Made by a program: the position numbers and the translations under genes
In this document: positions 6,748 to 15,883 of the stretch, in pieces
How the letters are laid out: each line of letters opens with the position of its first letter
Position numbering within the stretch: the first letter of the stretch is position 1
Notes under the pieces: model-generated
The model's database searches: none
The model's input: the letters and a program-made list of their open reading frames with translations, nothing else
Told to the model about the DNA's origin: nothing
From: Fidelibacterota bacterium
GTDB taxonomy: Bacteria > Pseudomonadota > Alphaproteobacteria > Rhodospirillales > Rhodospirillaceae
Length of the DNA stretch: 41,189 nucleotides
Assembly (NCBI GenBank): GCA_947475895.1
Contig: CANJMF010000006.1
Span: forward strand, 81,184 to 122,372
Direction of reading: 5' to 3'

Positions 6748-7773
6748 ATGCTTTCGCAACCGGTCCCTGAATCGCAAAATGCCCCCGCGCATCGCTTTTG
6801 CGTGGCCCCGATGATGGACCGCACGGACCGGCACTGCCGCTACTTGCTACGGCTGATGTCGCGTCACGCACGCCTTTATACCGAGATGATCACAGCCGCC
6901 GCCCTGACGCATGTGGTCGATCCGCGCCGCTTTTTAGATTTCGATCCCTCGGAGCACCCGCTTGCACTCCAACTGGGTGGAAGCGATCCAGGCCGAATGG
7001 CCAAGGCTGCCAGCCTTGGCCAGACTTGGGGGTATGACGAGATCAATCTCAATATTGGCTGTCCAAGCCCCCGCGTGACCGTGGGACGTTTCGGGGCCTG
7101 CCTAATGACGGAGCCGGCCCTGGTGGCGGATTGCGTACGTGCCATCGGCGCGGCCGTGACGATTCCGGTTACAGTCAAAACACGCATCGGCGTCGACATG
7201 CACGACAGCGATCAGTTCTTAGACGATTTCGTCGGTACGGTTTCGGCCGCCGGCTGCGACGTTTTTATGATCCATGCACGCAAAGCTTGGTTAAAGGGCC
7301 TGAGCCCTAAAGAAAATCGGGAAATCCCGCCGCTTAACTACGACCGCGCCGTTCGCTTGAAACGCGCCTTTCCTCATTTGACCGTCATTTTGAACGGCGG
7401 CCTCACGCGCGCCGAAGAGGCTCTCGCATCGATACGCACGACCCCAGCTTTAGACGGCGTGATGGTGGGCCGGGCCGCTTACGATACGCCGTTTCTGATG
7501 GCTGAAATCGATCGTCTTTTCTTTGATCATGCGCCCACGCCTCCCAACCGCGCAGCCGTTGCCGAAGCTTATGTCCACTACGTCGAACGCAGCGTCGCAA
7601 GCGGAGTAAGCCAGCACTTGGCTTTACGCCATATCTCGGGCTTGTTTCACGGGTTGCCTGGCGCCCGCGCATGGCGGCGTGCCGTCTCGCAAGTTTGCCA
7701 AGCCACTGCGCCCCTGTCGGATCTTATCCAACTCGCCTATATCCTCGAGAAAGGCGAACCCCTTGCCGCATAA
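6748..7773 (+). CDS. dusA: tRNA-dihydrouridine(20/20a) synthase DusA
   Basis: A 341-residue flavoprotein that reduces uridine 20/20a in the D loop of tRNA with FMN and NADPH. The TIM-barrel start VAPMMDRTDRHCRYLLR, the catalytic-cysteine motif NIGCPSPRV (Cys near 104) followed by GRFGACLM, the KTRIGVD segment, MIHARKAWLKGLSPKENR and LNGG-MVGRAAY are all DusA signatures. Length is normal. AGGGGATGCC precedes the ATG. The following DUF1045 gene starts 26 bases downstream and may be cotranscribed. Confidence 0.97.
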   Translation: MLSQPVPESQNAPAHRFCVAPMMDRTDRHCRYLLRLMSRHARLYTEMITAAALTHVVDPRRFLDFDPSEHPLALQLGGSDPGRMAKAASLGQTWGYDEINLNIGCPSPRVTVGRFGACLMTEPALVADCVRAIGAAVTIPVTVKTRIGVDMHDSDQFLDDFVGTVSAAGCDVFMIHARKAWLKGLSPKENREIPPLNYDRAVRLKRAFPHLTVILNGGLTRAEEALASIRTTPALDGVMVGRAAYDTPFLMAEIDRLFFDHAPTPPNRAAVAEAYVHYVERSVASGVSQHLALRHISGLFHGLPGARAWRRAVSQVCQATAPLSDLIQLAYILEKGEPLAA

Positions 7774-7798
7774 GGCGGTTTCGTGTCACTGAGGAAGA

Positions 7799-8506
7799 AT
7801 GAGTCAAGTAGCCCCTCCGCGCTATGCCATCTACTACGCGCCTGAACCCAGCACCCCGCTGGCACAGTTCGGTCATGCGTGGTTGAGCCACACCAATGGG
7901 GCAGCAAACGCCGCCAAGATCACGACCTCACGGCTCGATCCCGCACGCATTTCCGCGCTGACCGAAAGCTCGCGCCGGTATGGCTTGCACGGCACATTAA
8001 AGCCGCCATTTGAACTCAATCCTGTTTCCACGCTCGACGCCCTCATTGCCGCCGCCAAAGTATTTGCGCGAAGCGTTGCGCCCGTCGAAATCCCGCCGCT
8101 TGAGCTTGCCGTCATCGGCAAATTCATTGCGCTGACGCCGACCAGTCAGTCGGCCGCGCTTGAGAAGCTTTCAGCGGCCTGTGTGCGCGCCTTCGAGGCA
8201 TTTCGGATGCCGTTAAGCGAGCAACAAGTCTCCAGCTACAAGCACAACAAGCTCACGGTGCACCAAGAGCAAATGCTTGAGAACTGGGGTTATCCGTATG
8301 TCATGGAAGAATTCCGCTTCCACATTTCGATGACAGACCGCATCGACGACGACAACGAACGCGAAGCTGTGATGGAAAATCTGCAAACGCTCGCAGCGCC
8401 GATCTTGGGCCACCCGATCAAGATCACTGACATTACAATTTTCAGTCAGGCCGCGCGCGACGAACCAATGACCGAAATCGCGCGCATACCCTTCGGCCAC
8501 AAATAG
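7799..8506 (+). CDS. DUF1045 family protein (2H phosphoesterase-like)
   Basis: A 235-residue protein of the DUF1045 family, related to the 2H phosphoesterases. The two His-x-Thr/Ser motifs are visible as HGTLKPPF near residue 65 and FHISMT near residue 178. The opening RYAIYYAPEP and FGHAWL are typical of the family. Some relatives sit in phosphonate-degradation clusters (PhnN-associated), but no phn gene is present here, so a cyclic-phosphodiester substrate is only a family-level inference. GAGGAAGA precedes the ATG. It lies between dusA and the frameshifted gene on the same strand. Confidence 0.85.
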   Translation: MSQVAPPRYAIYYAPEPSTPLAQFGHAWLSHTNGAANAAKITTSRLDPARISALTESSRRYGLHGTLKPPFELNPVSTLDALIAAAKVFARSVAPVEIPPLELAVIGKFIALTPTSQSAALEKLSAACVRAFEAFRMPLSEQQVSSYKHNKLTVHQEQMLENWGYPYVMEEFRFHISMTDRIDDDNEREAVMENLQTLAAPILGHPIKITDITIFSQAARDEPMTEIARIPFGHK

Positions 8507-8515
8507 ACTCGCGAC

Positions 8516-9843
8516 ATGTTGTTTCGCTTGGCGCAGTGGGCTTTTAGTTCAATCACCCGCTTATTACGCGCAGCTTTCTCCGGGAAACAGTCTGAACAAA
8601 TCGAGGCACGCGTTTATTGGAATGATGGGGTTGCCCTCACGCTCCAAAATCTTGTGCATGAGTCGGAAACGCAGGCCAGCGGTCGCGTTCAGATCTTGAC
8701 GCTTGCCGCATTTCGCGCATCGATTCCCGACCTTTGGGATAAGTACAAAGACCGCATCCTCATCATCACCGAGTCGACGATCTCTCGATTGATCGGCAAA
8801 GGGAATACCTTCATTCCCCAGGGTGACGACGCGTGGCTGCTATTATTCCCAGCCGTCAGTGAGGAAGAAGCGCAAGCGCGCACCGATGCTATGGCCGTGA
8901 AAATTGGTGAGAAGCTCATGGGTGCTCGCTTCACGCCAGAGGCGCCGCCGATGCCAGCAACGGCAAAAATTGATTTGAACGGCGTTCTCCGAGCCGATGG
9001 CACTGTCGATCAAGCTGTTATCAACGCCGCGGTCGATAAGGCTCGCCACGCTCAGGCGGGAGCGTCCGTAACTCAGGCCCAATCGCGCGCCACCCCAAAA
9101 GTGGTTCGGCCAAAGCCGCCGGCGGCCATTGCTCCGCCTGTGCCAGAGTTAACGCTCTCGTTTCGGTTGGCGTGGAGCGCAGAAACACAGAGCCTGGACA
9201 CATTTTCGCTTCGCGCTTTGAACGACATGGGCGTGAATGTCTTCGCCGACGGCGCGCCGTCCATGAGCCCACTTGCTGCTGTCGCCGTGGTGCGCAATGG
9301 TGCCGTGTTCTTCCGAACCATGTGCGCAGCCGGTGTTCGCGCTAAATTTTCGATCCCGATTCAATTCTCGGTTCTCGCCACGCCGGCGCTGGCCGAAATC
9401 CAGCAGACGATCGCTGAGATCAACCAGCAAGCACGGCTTGTTCAATTACGCATCACATCACGCGCGTACCGGCGCGAGTGCCGATTGATCACATCGTCGC
9501 AATCCGCGAGCTATTTCGTCCCTTCGTGCGCGAAGTCGCATTTGCGATTGATCCCTTCCTTCTCCAAGATCAAGCGCTCGCGCTTGAACATGTCGTACTC
9601 AGCGCCGACGTTTCGACCCACGACATTCGAAACGAGAGCGAATTCCATCAGGCCATGCTGCTCTTGCGACAGCGCAGCGGTGGAAAAACGATTCACGTAA
9701 CGGGGTTGCAAAGTCACAAGCAGCTTGCAAGCGCCGTAAATGCTGGAATCGATGAGGTCAGCGGTCCGGCCGTTCACGAGGACCTCAAAGTTCTTCCGCA
9801 AAGCGTTATGGTGGTACGTAGGCAGGATTTACTGTTGCCGTAA
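8516..9843 (+). pseudogene. Unknown ~440-aa protein gene interrupted by a frameshift
   Basis: Two overlapping frames appear to form one protein. Frame one runs from ATG 8516 and is convincing to about 9450 (a basic/hydrophobic N-terminus, an ordered first domain to about residue 150, a Pro/Ala linker near 185-205, then a second domain beginning LTLSFRLAW). After that its translation becomes Ser/Arg-rich nonsense before a stop at 9700. The frame open from 9418 continues sensibly (VPIDHIVAIRELF, AFAIDPFLL, KTIHVTGLQSHKQL, DEVSGPAVHEDL) to the TAA at 9841-9843. The switch needs one base added or two removed near 9450-9478, beside the CATCACATCA tandem. It is either a recent inactivating indel or a sequencing error. 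The second domain faintly recalls a degenerate EAL-type barrel, but I do not claim this. Confidence 0.7.
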
Positions 9844-9895
9844 TTCCACCGTAACCCGGTGTTATAGGAGTATCCTGTAAATCCGGAGCATTCCC

Positions 9896-10249
9896 ATGAC
9901 CTTGAACAAACTCATCCCGTTAGTCGCCTTGTTCAGCCTAGCCGCCTTTGGCGCGCGGGGAACTGACCTACCTCTTCAATTTAAAGACATCGGCGGCGTC
10001 AAAGAGTGGCGCGCTGATGGCGCAGCGATCGTGTATGTGAAAAACGACTCTAACCAATGGTACAAAGTCGAAATGTACGAAGCATGCATGACCCAGAATA
10101 CGCAAAAGGGTGTGCAATTCTTGACGGAGCGCGACTTCGATACAAACCAGCCCGTCAGCAAAGTCGTCGTCGATCATCACATTTGCGTCGTGACATCGAT
10201 CAGCAAAGTCTCAGCCCCCTCGCCGACAGCGAAGCGGAACGCGCAATAG
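9896..10249 (+). CDS. Small secreted protein, DUF6491-like
   Basis: A 117-residue protein with a signal peptide (LIPLVALFSLAAFGARG). The mature part has the pattern of DUF6491: an FKDIGGVKEW opening, IVYVKNDSNQWYKVEMYEAC, a second conserved cysteine in VVVDHHICVVTSI and alternating beta-like segments. The two cysteines could pair. The function of the family is not known. GGAGCATTCCC lies before the ATG. The Ser/Pro/Lys tail is probably disordered. Confidence 0.7.
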   Translation: MTLNKLIPLVALFSLAAFGARGTDLPLQFKDIGGVKEWRADGAAIVYVKNDSNQWYKVEMYEACMTQNTQKGVQFLTERDFDTNQPVSKVVVDHHICVVTSISKVSAPSPTAKRNAQ

Positions 10250-10254
10250 GCGAT

Positions 10255-11550
10255 CTAAAAAGCGCCGTGCGTCCCTAGAACCTTATCTACATCCGCGCCC
10301 ATGATAATGGCGTAACGGATGTCGAATTCCTTTTTCAGCGTCGCCATAGCCTCATCTCGGATTTCAGGCCAAAGCGCTTGCGGAATCGCAAGCACGCCGT
10401 CGTCGTCGGCGTAAATATAATCACCGTTATTCACGACAACGTCGCCGATCGTGATGGCCCGGTTCATCGCATGAACCGTGCCCTCGTATTTGATGTCATC
10501 GCAGTTGATACCGTGCGCGAAAACCGAAAACTCAAGCCCATTCAGCTCGACGGAATCGCGCGTGAAGCTATCGACGACCGCGCCAATGGCGCCGGAACGG
10601 ATGGCGATGTTGGCGTTGAGATCACCGAAGTATGCCTTGTCCTTCACGTCGTTTTTCACAACGATCACATCGCCCGGACGAAGGAAGTTATAGGTGTCCA
10701 GGGCCGTATAAATACCTTTCCAATCATCGCCTTTTTTAAGCCGACGCAATTCCAGCGTCTTTGCGACACCGAGCATCGACCGACCGCTGACGCGTCGGAA
10801 TTTAGGCGGCAAAAGAGTCCGCAGCCCGCGCTCTTTGCATATATCCGCGAGCAATGACGAACACAGATGCGGACGAATAGCGTCGAGTTTTGCGTTATGC
10901 GCCGCGCGATAACCTGCCGAGATCCGTTCGGCTAAAGCCAAATCATCCGGCCAATTCACATCGAACGCTTCTTCATCGGTCAATTCGAATAGCACGACCT
11001 TGTCGCCAAAGCGGCGCTTGGGCTTCGCCTTGCCGCTGCGCTTCACCATGTAAAGGCCCATGGACTCAATGATGGTCTCCGGCAAATCGACCGAGTTGGG
11101 AATGCGCCCTTCGCCGTAAGCCGGCCGCCCCTTAGCCCAGGTGTATTGTTTGCGCTTCTGAACAGCGACCAGCGAGTCCGCGCCCTTTTGCGCTTTCAGT
11201 GCTTTGATCGCACGCGTCATGGTTTCTGCCGTCATAAACGGGCTGGTGCAAAGACACTGGATATAAAGATCCGCATTCACCTGCGCGCATTCGTTGGCAA
11301 ACAACTCGTGGCCGTCGGTTTTGTTGGACGCCAGTTTCGCATCGCGCTTCAAAACCTTGATCGGCAGGTCCGACGCCATTTCGATAATCTTTTCTGATTC
11401 CGTATCGAGATAAACGTCATCGATCTCCGGACACGCCAGCAGCTGGCGCAACTTGCGCTTGAAAAGATATTCGCCATCCAGGATGGCCGTATTCTTGCTG
11501 TGAATACGGCTGCTTTCGCCCTTGGCAGGCACGAACGCCACAGTGCGCAT
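10255..11550 (-). CDS. Two-domain fusion: acylneuraminate-type cytidylyltransferase plus RraA-like domain
   Basis: A 431-residue protein. Residues 1 to about 215 look like a CMP-sialic acid/CMP-Kdo-type cytidylyltransferase (PF02348). They open with AFVPAKGESSRIHSKN, the CTP-binding P-A-K/R-G-S-x-R-x-x-x-K-N signature, followed by YLDTESEKI and YIQCLCTSPFM. Residues ~220-431 look like an RraA/HMG-CHA aldolase-fold domain with FGDLNANIAIRSGAIGAVVDS and TRDS (the DG..RD-type active-site segment), then the GDVVVNNGDYIYADDDGVLAIP tail. The start at 11550 is chosen because CCGGAGAACCTC precedes it and the CTP-binding motif begins there; an in-frame ATG at 11658 has no ribosome-binding site. It may activate an acidic sugar and process a keto-acid precursor in one polypeptide. 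No sialic-acid synthase lies nearby. Confidence 0.82.
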   Translation of the reverse strand: MRTVAFVPAKGESSRIHSKNTAILDGEYLFKRKLRQLLACPEIDDVYLDTESEKIIEMASDLPIKVLKRDAKLASNKTDGHELFANECAQVNADLYIQCLCTSPFMTAETMTRAIKALKAQKGADSLVAVQKRKQYTWAKGRPAYGEGRIPNSVDLPETIIESMGLYMVKRSGKAKPKRRFGDKVVLFELTDEEAFDVNWPDDLALAERISAGYRAAHNAKLDAIRPHLCSSLLADICKERGLRTLLPPKFRRVSGRSMLGVAKTLELRRLKKGDDWKGIYTALDTYNFLRPGDVIVVKNDVKDKAYFGDLNANIAIRSGAIGAVVDSFTRDSVELNGLEFSVFAHGINCDDIKYEGTVHAMNRAITIGDVVVNNGDYIYADDDGVLAIPQALWPEIRDEAMATLKKEFDIRYAIIMGADVDKVLGTHGAF

Positions 11551-11701
11551 GAGGTTCTCCGGCGGAAGAAGTTGATTTTCCCGCATTATCTTAGGATCGG
11601 GCTGGTTAAAAAAGGGTTCCACATGCGGATTTGGCCACCCCTTATCCGTTTGAAACATCAGTCTATTCAGCTACCGTGACGTCTTAAGTACAGGATCGAA
11701 A

Positions 11702-14335
11702 ATGAAGACCGAAACGCCCCCAAAAGCCCAACCCAGCGTCATACAGCTCGCAGACTACACCCCCCCGCCCTATCGCATTGAGGCCGTGGACCTCGAGTTT
11801 GACCTGGTCCCAAACGCAACGCGGGTCAAGGCAACGCTCAAGATCGAAAGCGATCATGACCGTTCCAAAGGCGTGAAGGCCTTGGTCCTCGACGGAGAAG
11901 ATCTCAAGCTCCTGAGCATTGCCATAGATGGCAAGCAGCTAGCCCCGAGCGAATACACCCTGTCCGAGCGCAGCCTAACCCTGCCTGTGCCCCCCTCTTC
12001 GTTTACGCTCCAAACCGAAGTCGAAATCAGTCCCGAAGCCAACAAAGCGCTCGAAGGCCTCTACGTCTCGCGCGGCGTGTTCTGCACGCAGTGTGAAGCG
12101 GAAGGTTTCCGCCACATCACCTATTTCCTCGACCGCCCCGACGCGATGACGGTGTTCCGTGTCACCATGCGAGCGCCCAAAGCGACTTGTCCCGTTCTGT
12201 TGTCGAATGGAAATCTCGTCGAGCGCGGAGATTTGCCCGACGGTCGTCATTTCGCTGTCTGGCACGATCCGTTCCGCAAACCCTGTTACCTCTTCGCGCT
12301 TGTTGCCGGCGACCTCGCCCACATCGAGGACTCCTTCACGACAGCATCGGGTCGCAAGGTACGCCTTGGGATTTACGTCGAGCACGGCAAGGAGTCCCGC
12401 GCCGGCTACGCCATGGGCGCACTCCAGCGTTCCATGAAGTGGGATGAAGACGCTTGGGGGCGCGAGTACGACCTCGATATTTTCAATATTGTCGCCGTCA
12501 GCGACTTCAATATGGGCGCGATGGAGAACAAAAGCCTCAATATTTTCAACGACCGCTATATCCTTGCCGATTCCGACACCGCGACAGACATGGATTATTA
12601 TTTGATCGAGTCCATCGTCGGCCACGAATACTTTCACAACTGGAGCGGCAACCGCGTTACATGCCGCGATTGGTTTCAACTGAGTCTCAAGGAAGGGCTC
12701 ACGGTCTTCCGCGACCAAGAGTTCACCGCAGATATTCGTAATCGCGCGAACAAACGCATCGACGACGTTGAAGTTTTGCGTGTGAGTCAATTTCGCGAAG
12801 ATGCCGGCCCCCTCGCACACCCGGTGCGGCCAGACAGCTATATCGAGATCAACAACTTCTACACGGCGACCGTTTATCAAAAAGGCGCCGAAGTTATCCG
12901 CATGATGCAGACTGTGTTAGGGCCGGAGAAATTCCGCGCTGGCATGGATCTTTATTTCGCGCACCATGATGGTCAGGCCGTAACCTGCGACGATTTTGCC
13001 GCCGCCATGGAAGACGCGTCAGGCATCGACCTGAGCCAATTCAAACTTTGGTACAGCCAAGCCGGCACGCCTCGGCTCGCGGTAGAAACAATATATGACG
13101 CGGCCGCCAAAACTTTCGCCCTGAAGCTTACGCAAAGCTGCGCGTCGACGCCGGGGCAGCCAACGAAACAACCTTTCCAAATTCCTGTGGCCATGGCGCT
13201 CATTGCACCGAACGGTGGCGAAGTTCCAGGCGCGACCCAAGTTCTTGAACTCACGCAGCCGACACAGACTTTTACCTTTACGGACATTCCGTCGCAGCCG
13301 CGGCTATCGATCAACCGTAATTTCAGTGCGCCGCTCGTGGTGAACTACGATCAAAGCGACGCCGAGAAAGCATTTTTAATGACCCATGATACGGACCCCT
13401 TCAACCGCTGGAATGCGGGTCAGGACTACGGTAGCCAAGTCATCTTGCGCGGCGTGACCGCATTGCAGGCGGGAAACGCACCAGCGATCGACGACGCCTT
13501 CCTAGGAGCCATCGCCGGCGTTATCGCCGACCAACATATCGATAACGCCTATAAAGCCTCCCTACTGTCGCTTCCCAACGAGGACTACCTTGCCAATCAC
13601 ATGGCCGAGGAAGACCCCGTCAACATTCACAAATCGCGCAAGTTCCTACGGCAGACGGTCGGCCGCCGTTTCCAACGCGAACTTCTTGCTTTGTATCACT
13701 CGCTGGCAGCGAAAGAGCCGTATCAGCCCGACGCTGACGGTATGGGGCGCCGGCTACTAAAACGCGCCGCACTGTCGTATTTGGCCGCACTGGAAACGCA
13801 CGACTCAATCGCACTACTCAAACAACAGTTCGATACCGCCGACAACATGACGGATCGCATGGATGCGCTGGCGCTTCTCAATGGCATCGACACACCAGAA
13901 CGCGCTGAGGCGCTTACTGCGTTTTACAATCGCTTTAAAGACGATCACCTCGTCGTCAACAAGTGGCTGACGGTTCAGTCGGCATCGCCTCTCGCCAGCA
14001 CTCTCGCCACCATACACACGCTTATGAACCATCCCGCGTTCGATCTAAAGAATCCGAACAAGGTGCGCGCTGTGGTCGGCGCTTTCGCCAACAGCAATCC
14101 GGTCAACTTCCACGCGGAGGATGGCTCGGGTTATGCCTTCTTGGCCGATCAGATTCTGGCAATCGACGCTTTCAATCCCCAGACCGCGGCACGATTGGTC
14201 CCGCCGCTGGGACGTTGGAAGCGCTTTGCGCCCACGCGCCAAGCGCTCATGCGGAGCCAACTGCAACGGCTGGCAGATTCAAAAGTCTTGTCGTCCGACG
14301 TCGGCGAGTTGGTGATGAAAAGCTTGGCGCCTTAA
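11702..14335 (+). CDS. pepN: Aminopeptidase N (M1 family zinc metallopeptidase)
   Basis: An 877-residue cytoplasmic M1 aminopeptidase that removes N-terminal residues from peptides. It has the exopeptidase motif GAMEN near 272 and the zinc site HEYFHNWSGNRVT near 308 with the third ligand in LKEGLTVFRD about 20 residues on. The N-terminal domain contains the characteristic YVSRGVFCTQCEAEGFR segment. The C-terminal helical domain ends in the family's NPNKVRAVVGAF and RWKRF regions. Length matches E. coli PepN. Its stop codon shares the TTAA at 14332-14335 with the stop of the convergent emrB gene. Confidence 0.98.
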   Translation: MKTETPPKAQPSVIQLADYTPPPYRIEAVDLEFDLVPNATRVKATLKIESDHDRSKGVKALVLDGEDLKLLSIAIDGKQLAPSEYTLSERSLTLPVPPSSFTLQTEVEISPEANKALEGLYVSRGVFCTQCEAEGFRHITYFLDRPDAMTVFRVTMRAPKATCPVLLSNGNLVERGDLPDGRHFAVWHDPFRKPCYLFALVAGDLAHIEDSFTTASGRKVRLGIYVEHGKESRAGYAMGALQRSMKWDEDAWGREYDLDIFNIVAVSDFNMGAMENKSLNIFNDRYILADSDTATDMDYYLIESIVGHEYFHNWSGNRVTCRDWFQLSLKEGLTVFRDQEFTADIRNRANKRIDDVEVLRVSQFREDAGPLAHPVRPDSYIEINNFYTATVYQKGAEVIRMMQTVLGPEKFRAGMDLYFAHHDGQAVTCDDFAAAMEDASGIDLSQFKLWYSQAGTPRLAVETIYDAAAKTFALKLTQSCASTPGQPTKQPFQIPVAMALIAPNGGEVPGATQVLELTQPTQTFTFTDIPSQPRLSINRNFSAPLVVNYDQSDAEKAFLMTHDTDPFNRWNAGQDYGSQVILRGVTALQAGNAPAIDDAFLGAIAGVIADQHIDNAYKASLLSLPNEDYLANHMAEEDPVNIHKSRKFLRQTVGRRFQRELLALYHSLAAKEPYQPDADGMGRRLLKRAALSYLAALETHDSIALLKQQFDTADNMTDRMDALALLNGIDTPERAEALTAFYNRFKDDHLVVNKWLTVQSASPLASTLATIHTLMNHPAFDLKNPNKVRAVVGAFANSNPVNFHAEDGSGYAFLADQILAIDAFNPQTAARLVPPLGRWKRFAPTRQALMRSQLQRLADSKVLSSDVGELVMKSLAP

Positions 14336-15870
14336 GCTTCAACGACCATGTGCTCCGGGTCGAGCGCGGCCGCTTTCTTTTTGGGACGCAAAAGCAGCAA
14401 GAACGGCACGCCCGCAATCGAGGCGTACGCCATCAGACGGAAAGCGTCGACATACGCGATCATAGATGATTGACGATTCACCTCGCCCACCAGCGCCGCC
14501 CCTGCACGCCAGGGTGATTCGGGTGCGAGATTTTGGATTGAGCGGCTGAATGGCGTAATAAACTCGTTCAAAAGCGCATGGTTAATCTGCATGTGCTGCG
14601 AGATGAACGCGATAATCACGGAAATGCCGATACTGCTGCCCATATTGCGCACGAGACTGAACATGGCGGTGCTGTCGGCTCTGTATTTTGGGTCCAGCGT
14701 CGAGAATGCCAGGGCGTTCATGGGCGGGAACATGATTCCAATACCAAGGCCCTGGAGCACGCCGCTGATGGCAAAGTCTACCATTCGGGCGTTCAAATCG
14801 AAGTGGGACATCTCCCACATCGCGAAAAAATTCAATAGCAGGCCCGAGAGAACGAGAAGCCTTGGATCAACCTTGCCGATAAGACGGCCAGAGAGTCCCA
14901 TAGTGATCATGGTCGCGATCCCGCGCGGCATCATAGCAAGCCCCGTCGTGATAACGGGATACCCCAAAAGATTTTGCAACATCGTGGGCAGAATCGTCAT
15001 GGTCGTGAACAGCGTCATCCCCATGACAAAGAACAGTATCGTTCCGACGGAAAAATTGATGTCCTTGTAGATCGCGGGTGGAACGAAAGGCTTTTCCGTT
15101 GTGAAGATGTGCACGATGAACAGATAGAACGCCATCAATGCGACGAACAACTCGACCACGATTTCGGGCGACGAAAACCAATCAAGCGTTTCGCCGCGAT
15201 CAAGCATTAGTTGAATTGATGTCAACGCAACCGCGAGAAACGCAAAACCTCGCATATCGAAGGCCTTGAGGCGATTACGCGCGGTTTCCGGCAGCAACCA
15301 CACAACGCCCATCGCAGTGAGCACACCGAACGGCACATTAATAAAAAACACCCAGCGCCAACTGTAGTTTTCAGTCAGCCACCCACCAAGCGTCGGCCCA
15401 AAAATCGGCCCCAACATTACGCCCATCCCCCACATGGACATGGCGGGGCCAAACTTCTCACGCGGAAAAATATCCATCATGATTGTTTGCGACAACGGCA
15501 TCAGGCAAGCGCCCGACAGGCCCTGCAAGGTTCGAAAGATCACAATTTCCGGCAATGACTGCGCGATACCGCACAACATGGACGAGACCGTAAAACCGAT
15601 AATCGAAAAACAAAAGAGACGCGTGCGGCCGAGGCGCGCAGTCAGGAATCCCGTCATCGTCATGCCGATGGCGGTCGCGATCATGTACGACGTCAGAACC
15701 CAGCTGATCTGATCTTGCGCAGCGCTCATGCTGCCTTGCATATGCGGCAGGGCAACGTTGGCAATGGTGGAGTCCAATGCCTGCATGATCGTTGCCGCCA
15801 TAACGACGGCGACCAGCAGCTTCAGTTTTGTGGGGTGAAGCTTGAAATACTCGTCAAGTGGCATCGCCAT
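14332..15870 (-). CDS. emrB: DHA2-family MFS drug exporter, EmrB-like
   Basis: A 512-residue inner-membrane protein with about 14 hydrophobic segments. It has the DHA2 family features ALDSTIANVALPHMQG in the first helix, LTARLGRTRLF after helix 2, GLSGACLMPLSQTI and GPTLGGWLTENYSWRWVFFINVPFG. It would export lipophilic drugs with the EmrA-like adaptor encoded just upstream. The ATG at 15870 is chosen because it gives the usual EmrB length and lies 13 bases past the emrA stop; a GTG two codons earlier is better spaced from AAGGA and is an alternative. The 15906 TTG start overlaps emrA and is unlikely. No TolC-type gene is in the operon. Confidence 0.93.
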   Translation of the reverse strand: MAMPLDEYFKLHPTKLKLLVAVVMAATIMQALDSTIANVALPHMQGSMSAAQDQISWVLTSYMIATAIGMTMTGFLTARLGRTRLFCFSIIGFTVSSMLCGIAQSLPEIVIFRTLQGLSGACLMPLSQTIMMDIFPREKFGPAMSMWGMGVMLGPIFGPTLGGWLTENYSWRWVFFINVPFGVLTAMGVVWLLPETARNRLKAFDMRGFAFLAVALTSIQLMLDRGETLDWFSSPEIVVELFVALMAFYLFIVHIFTTEKPFVPPAIYKDINFSVGTILFFVMGMTLFTTMTILPTMLQNLLGYPVITTGLAMMPRGIATMITMGLSGRLIGKVDPRLLVLSGLLLNFFAMWEMSHFDLNARMVDFAISGVLQGLGIGIMFPPMNALAFSTLDPKYRADSTAMFSLVRNMGSSIGISVIIAFISQHMQINHALLNEFITPFSRSIQNLAPESPWRAGAALVGEVNRQSSMIAYVDAFRLMAYASIAGVPFLLLLRPKKKAAALDPEHMVVEA

Positions 15871-15883
15871 TTGCACGTTGTCC

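Noticed and set aside
11550-11658. 36-residue N-terminal extension of the cytidylyltransferase-RraA protein
   Set aside because: No ribosome-binding site at the upstream ATG, and the CTP-binding motif normally starts within the first residues, which fits the start at 11550.
11975-12880. 301-codon minus-strand frame
   Set aside because: It lies wholly inside pepN on the opposite strand, and its composition is a codon-phase shadow of that gene.
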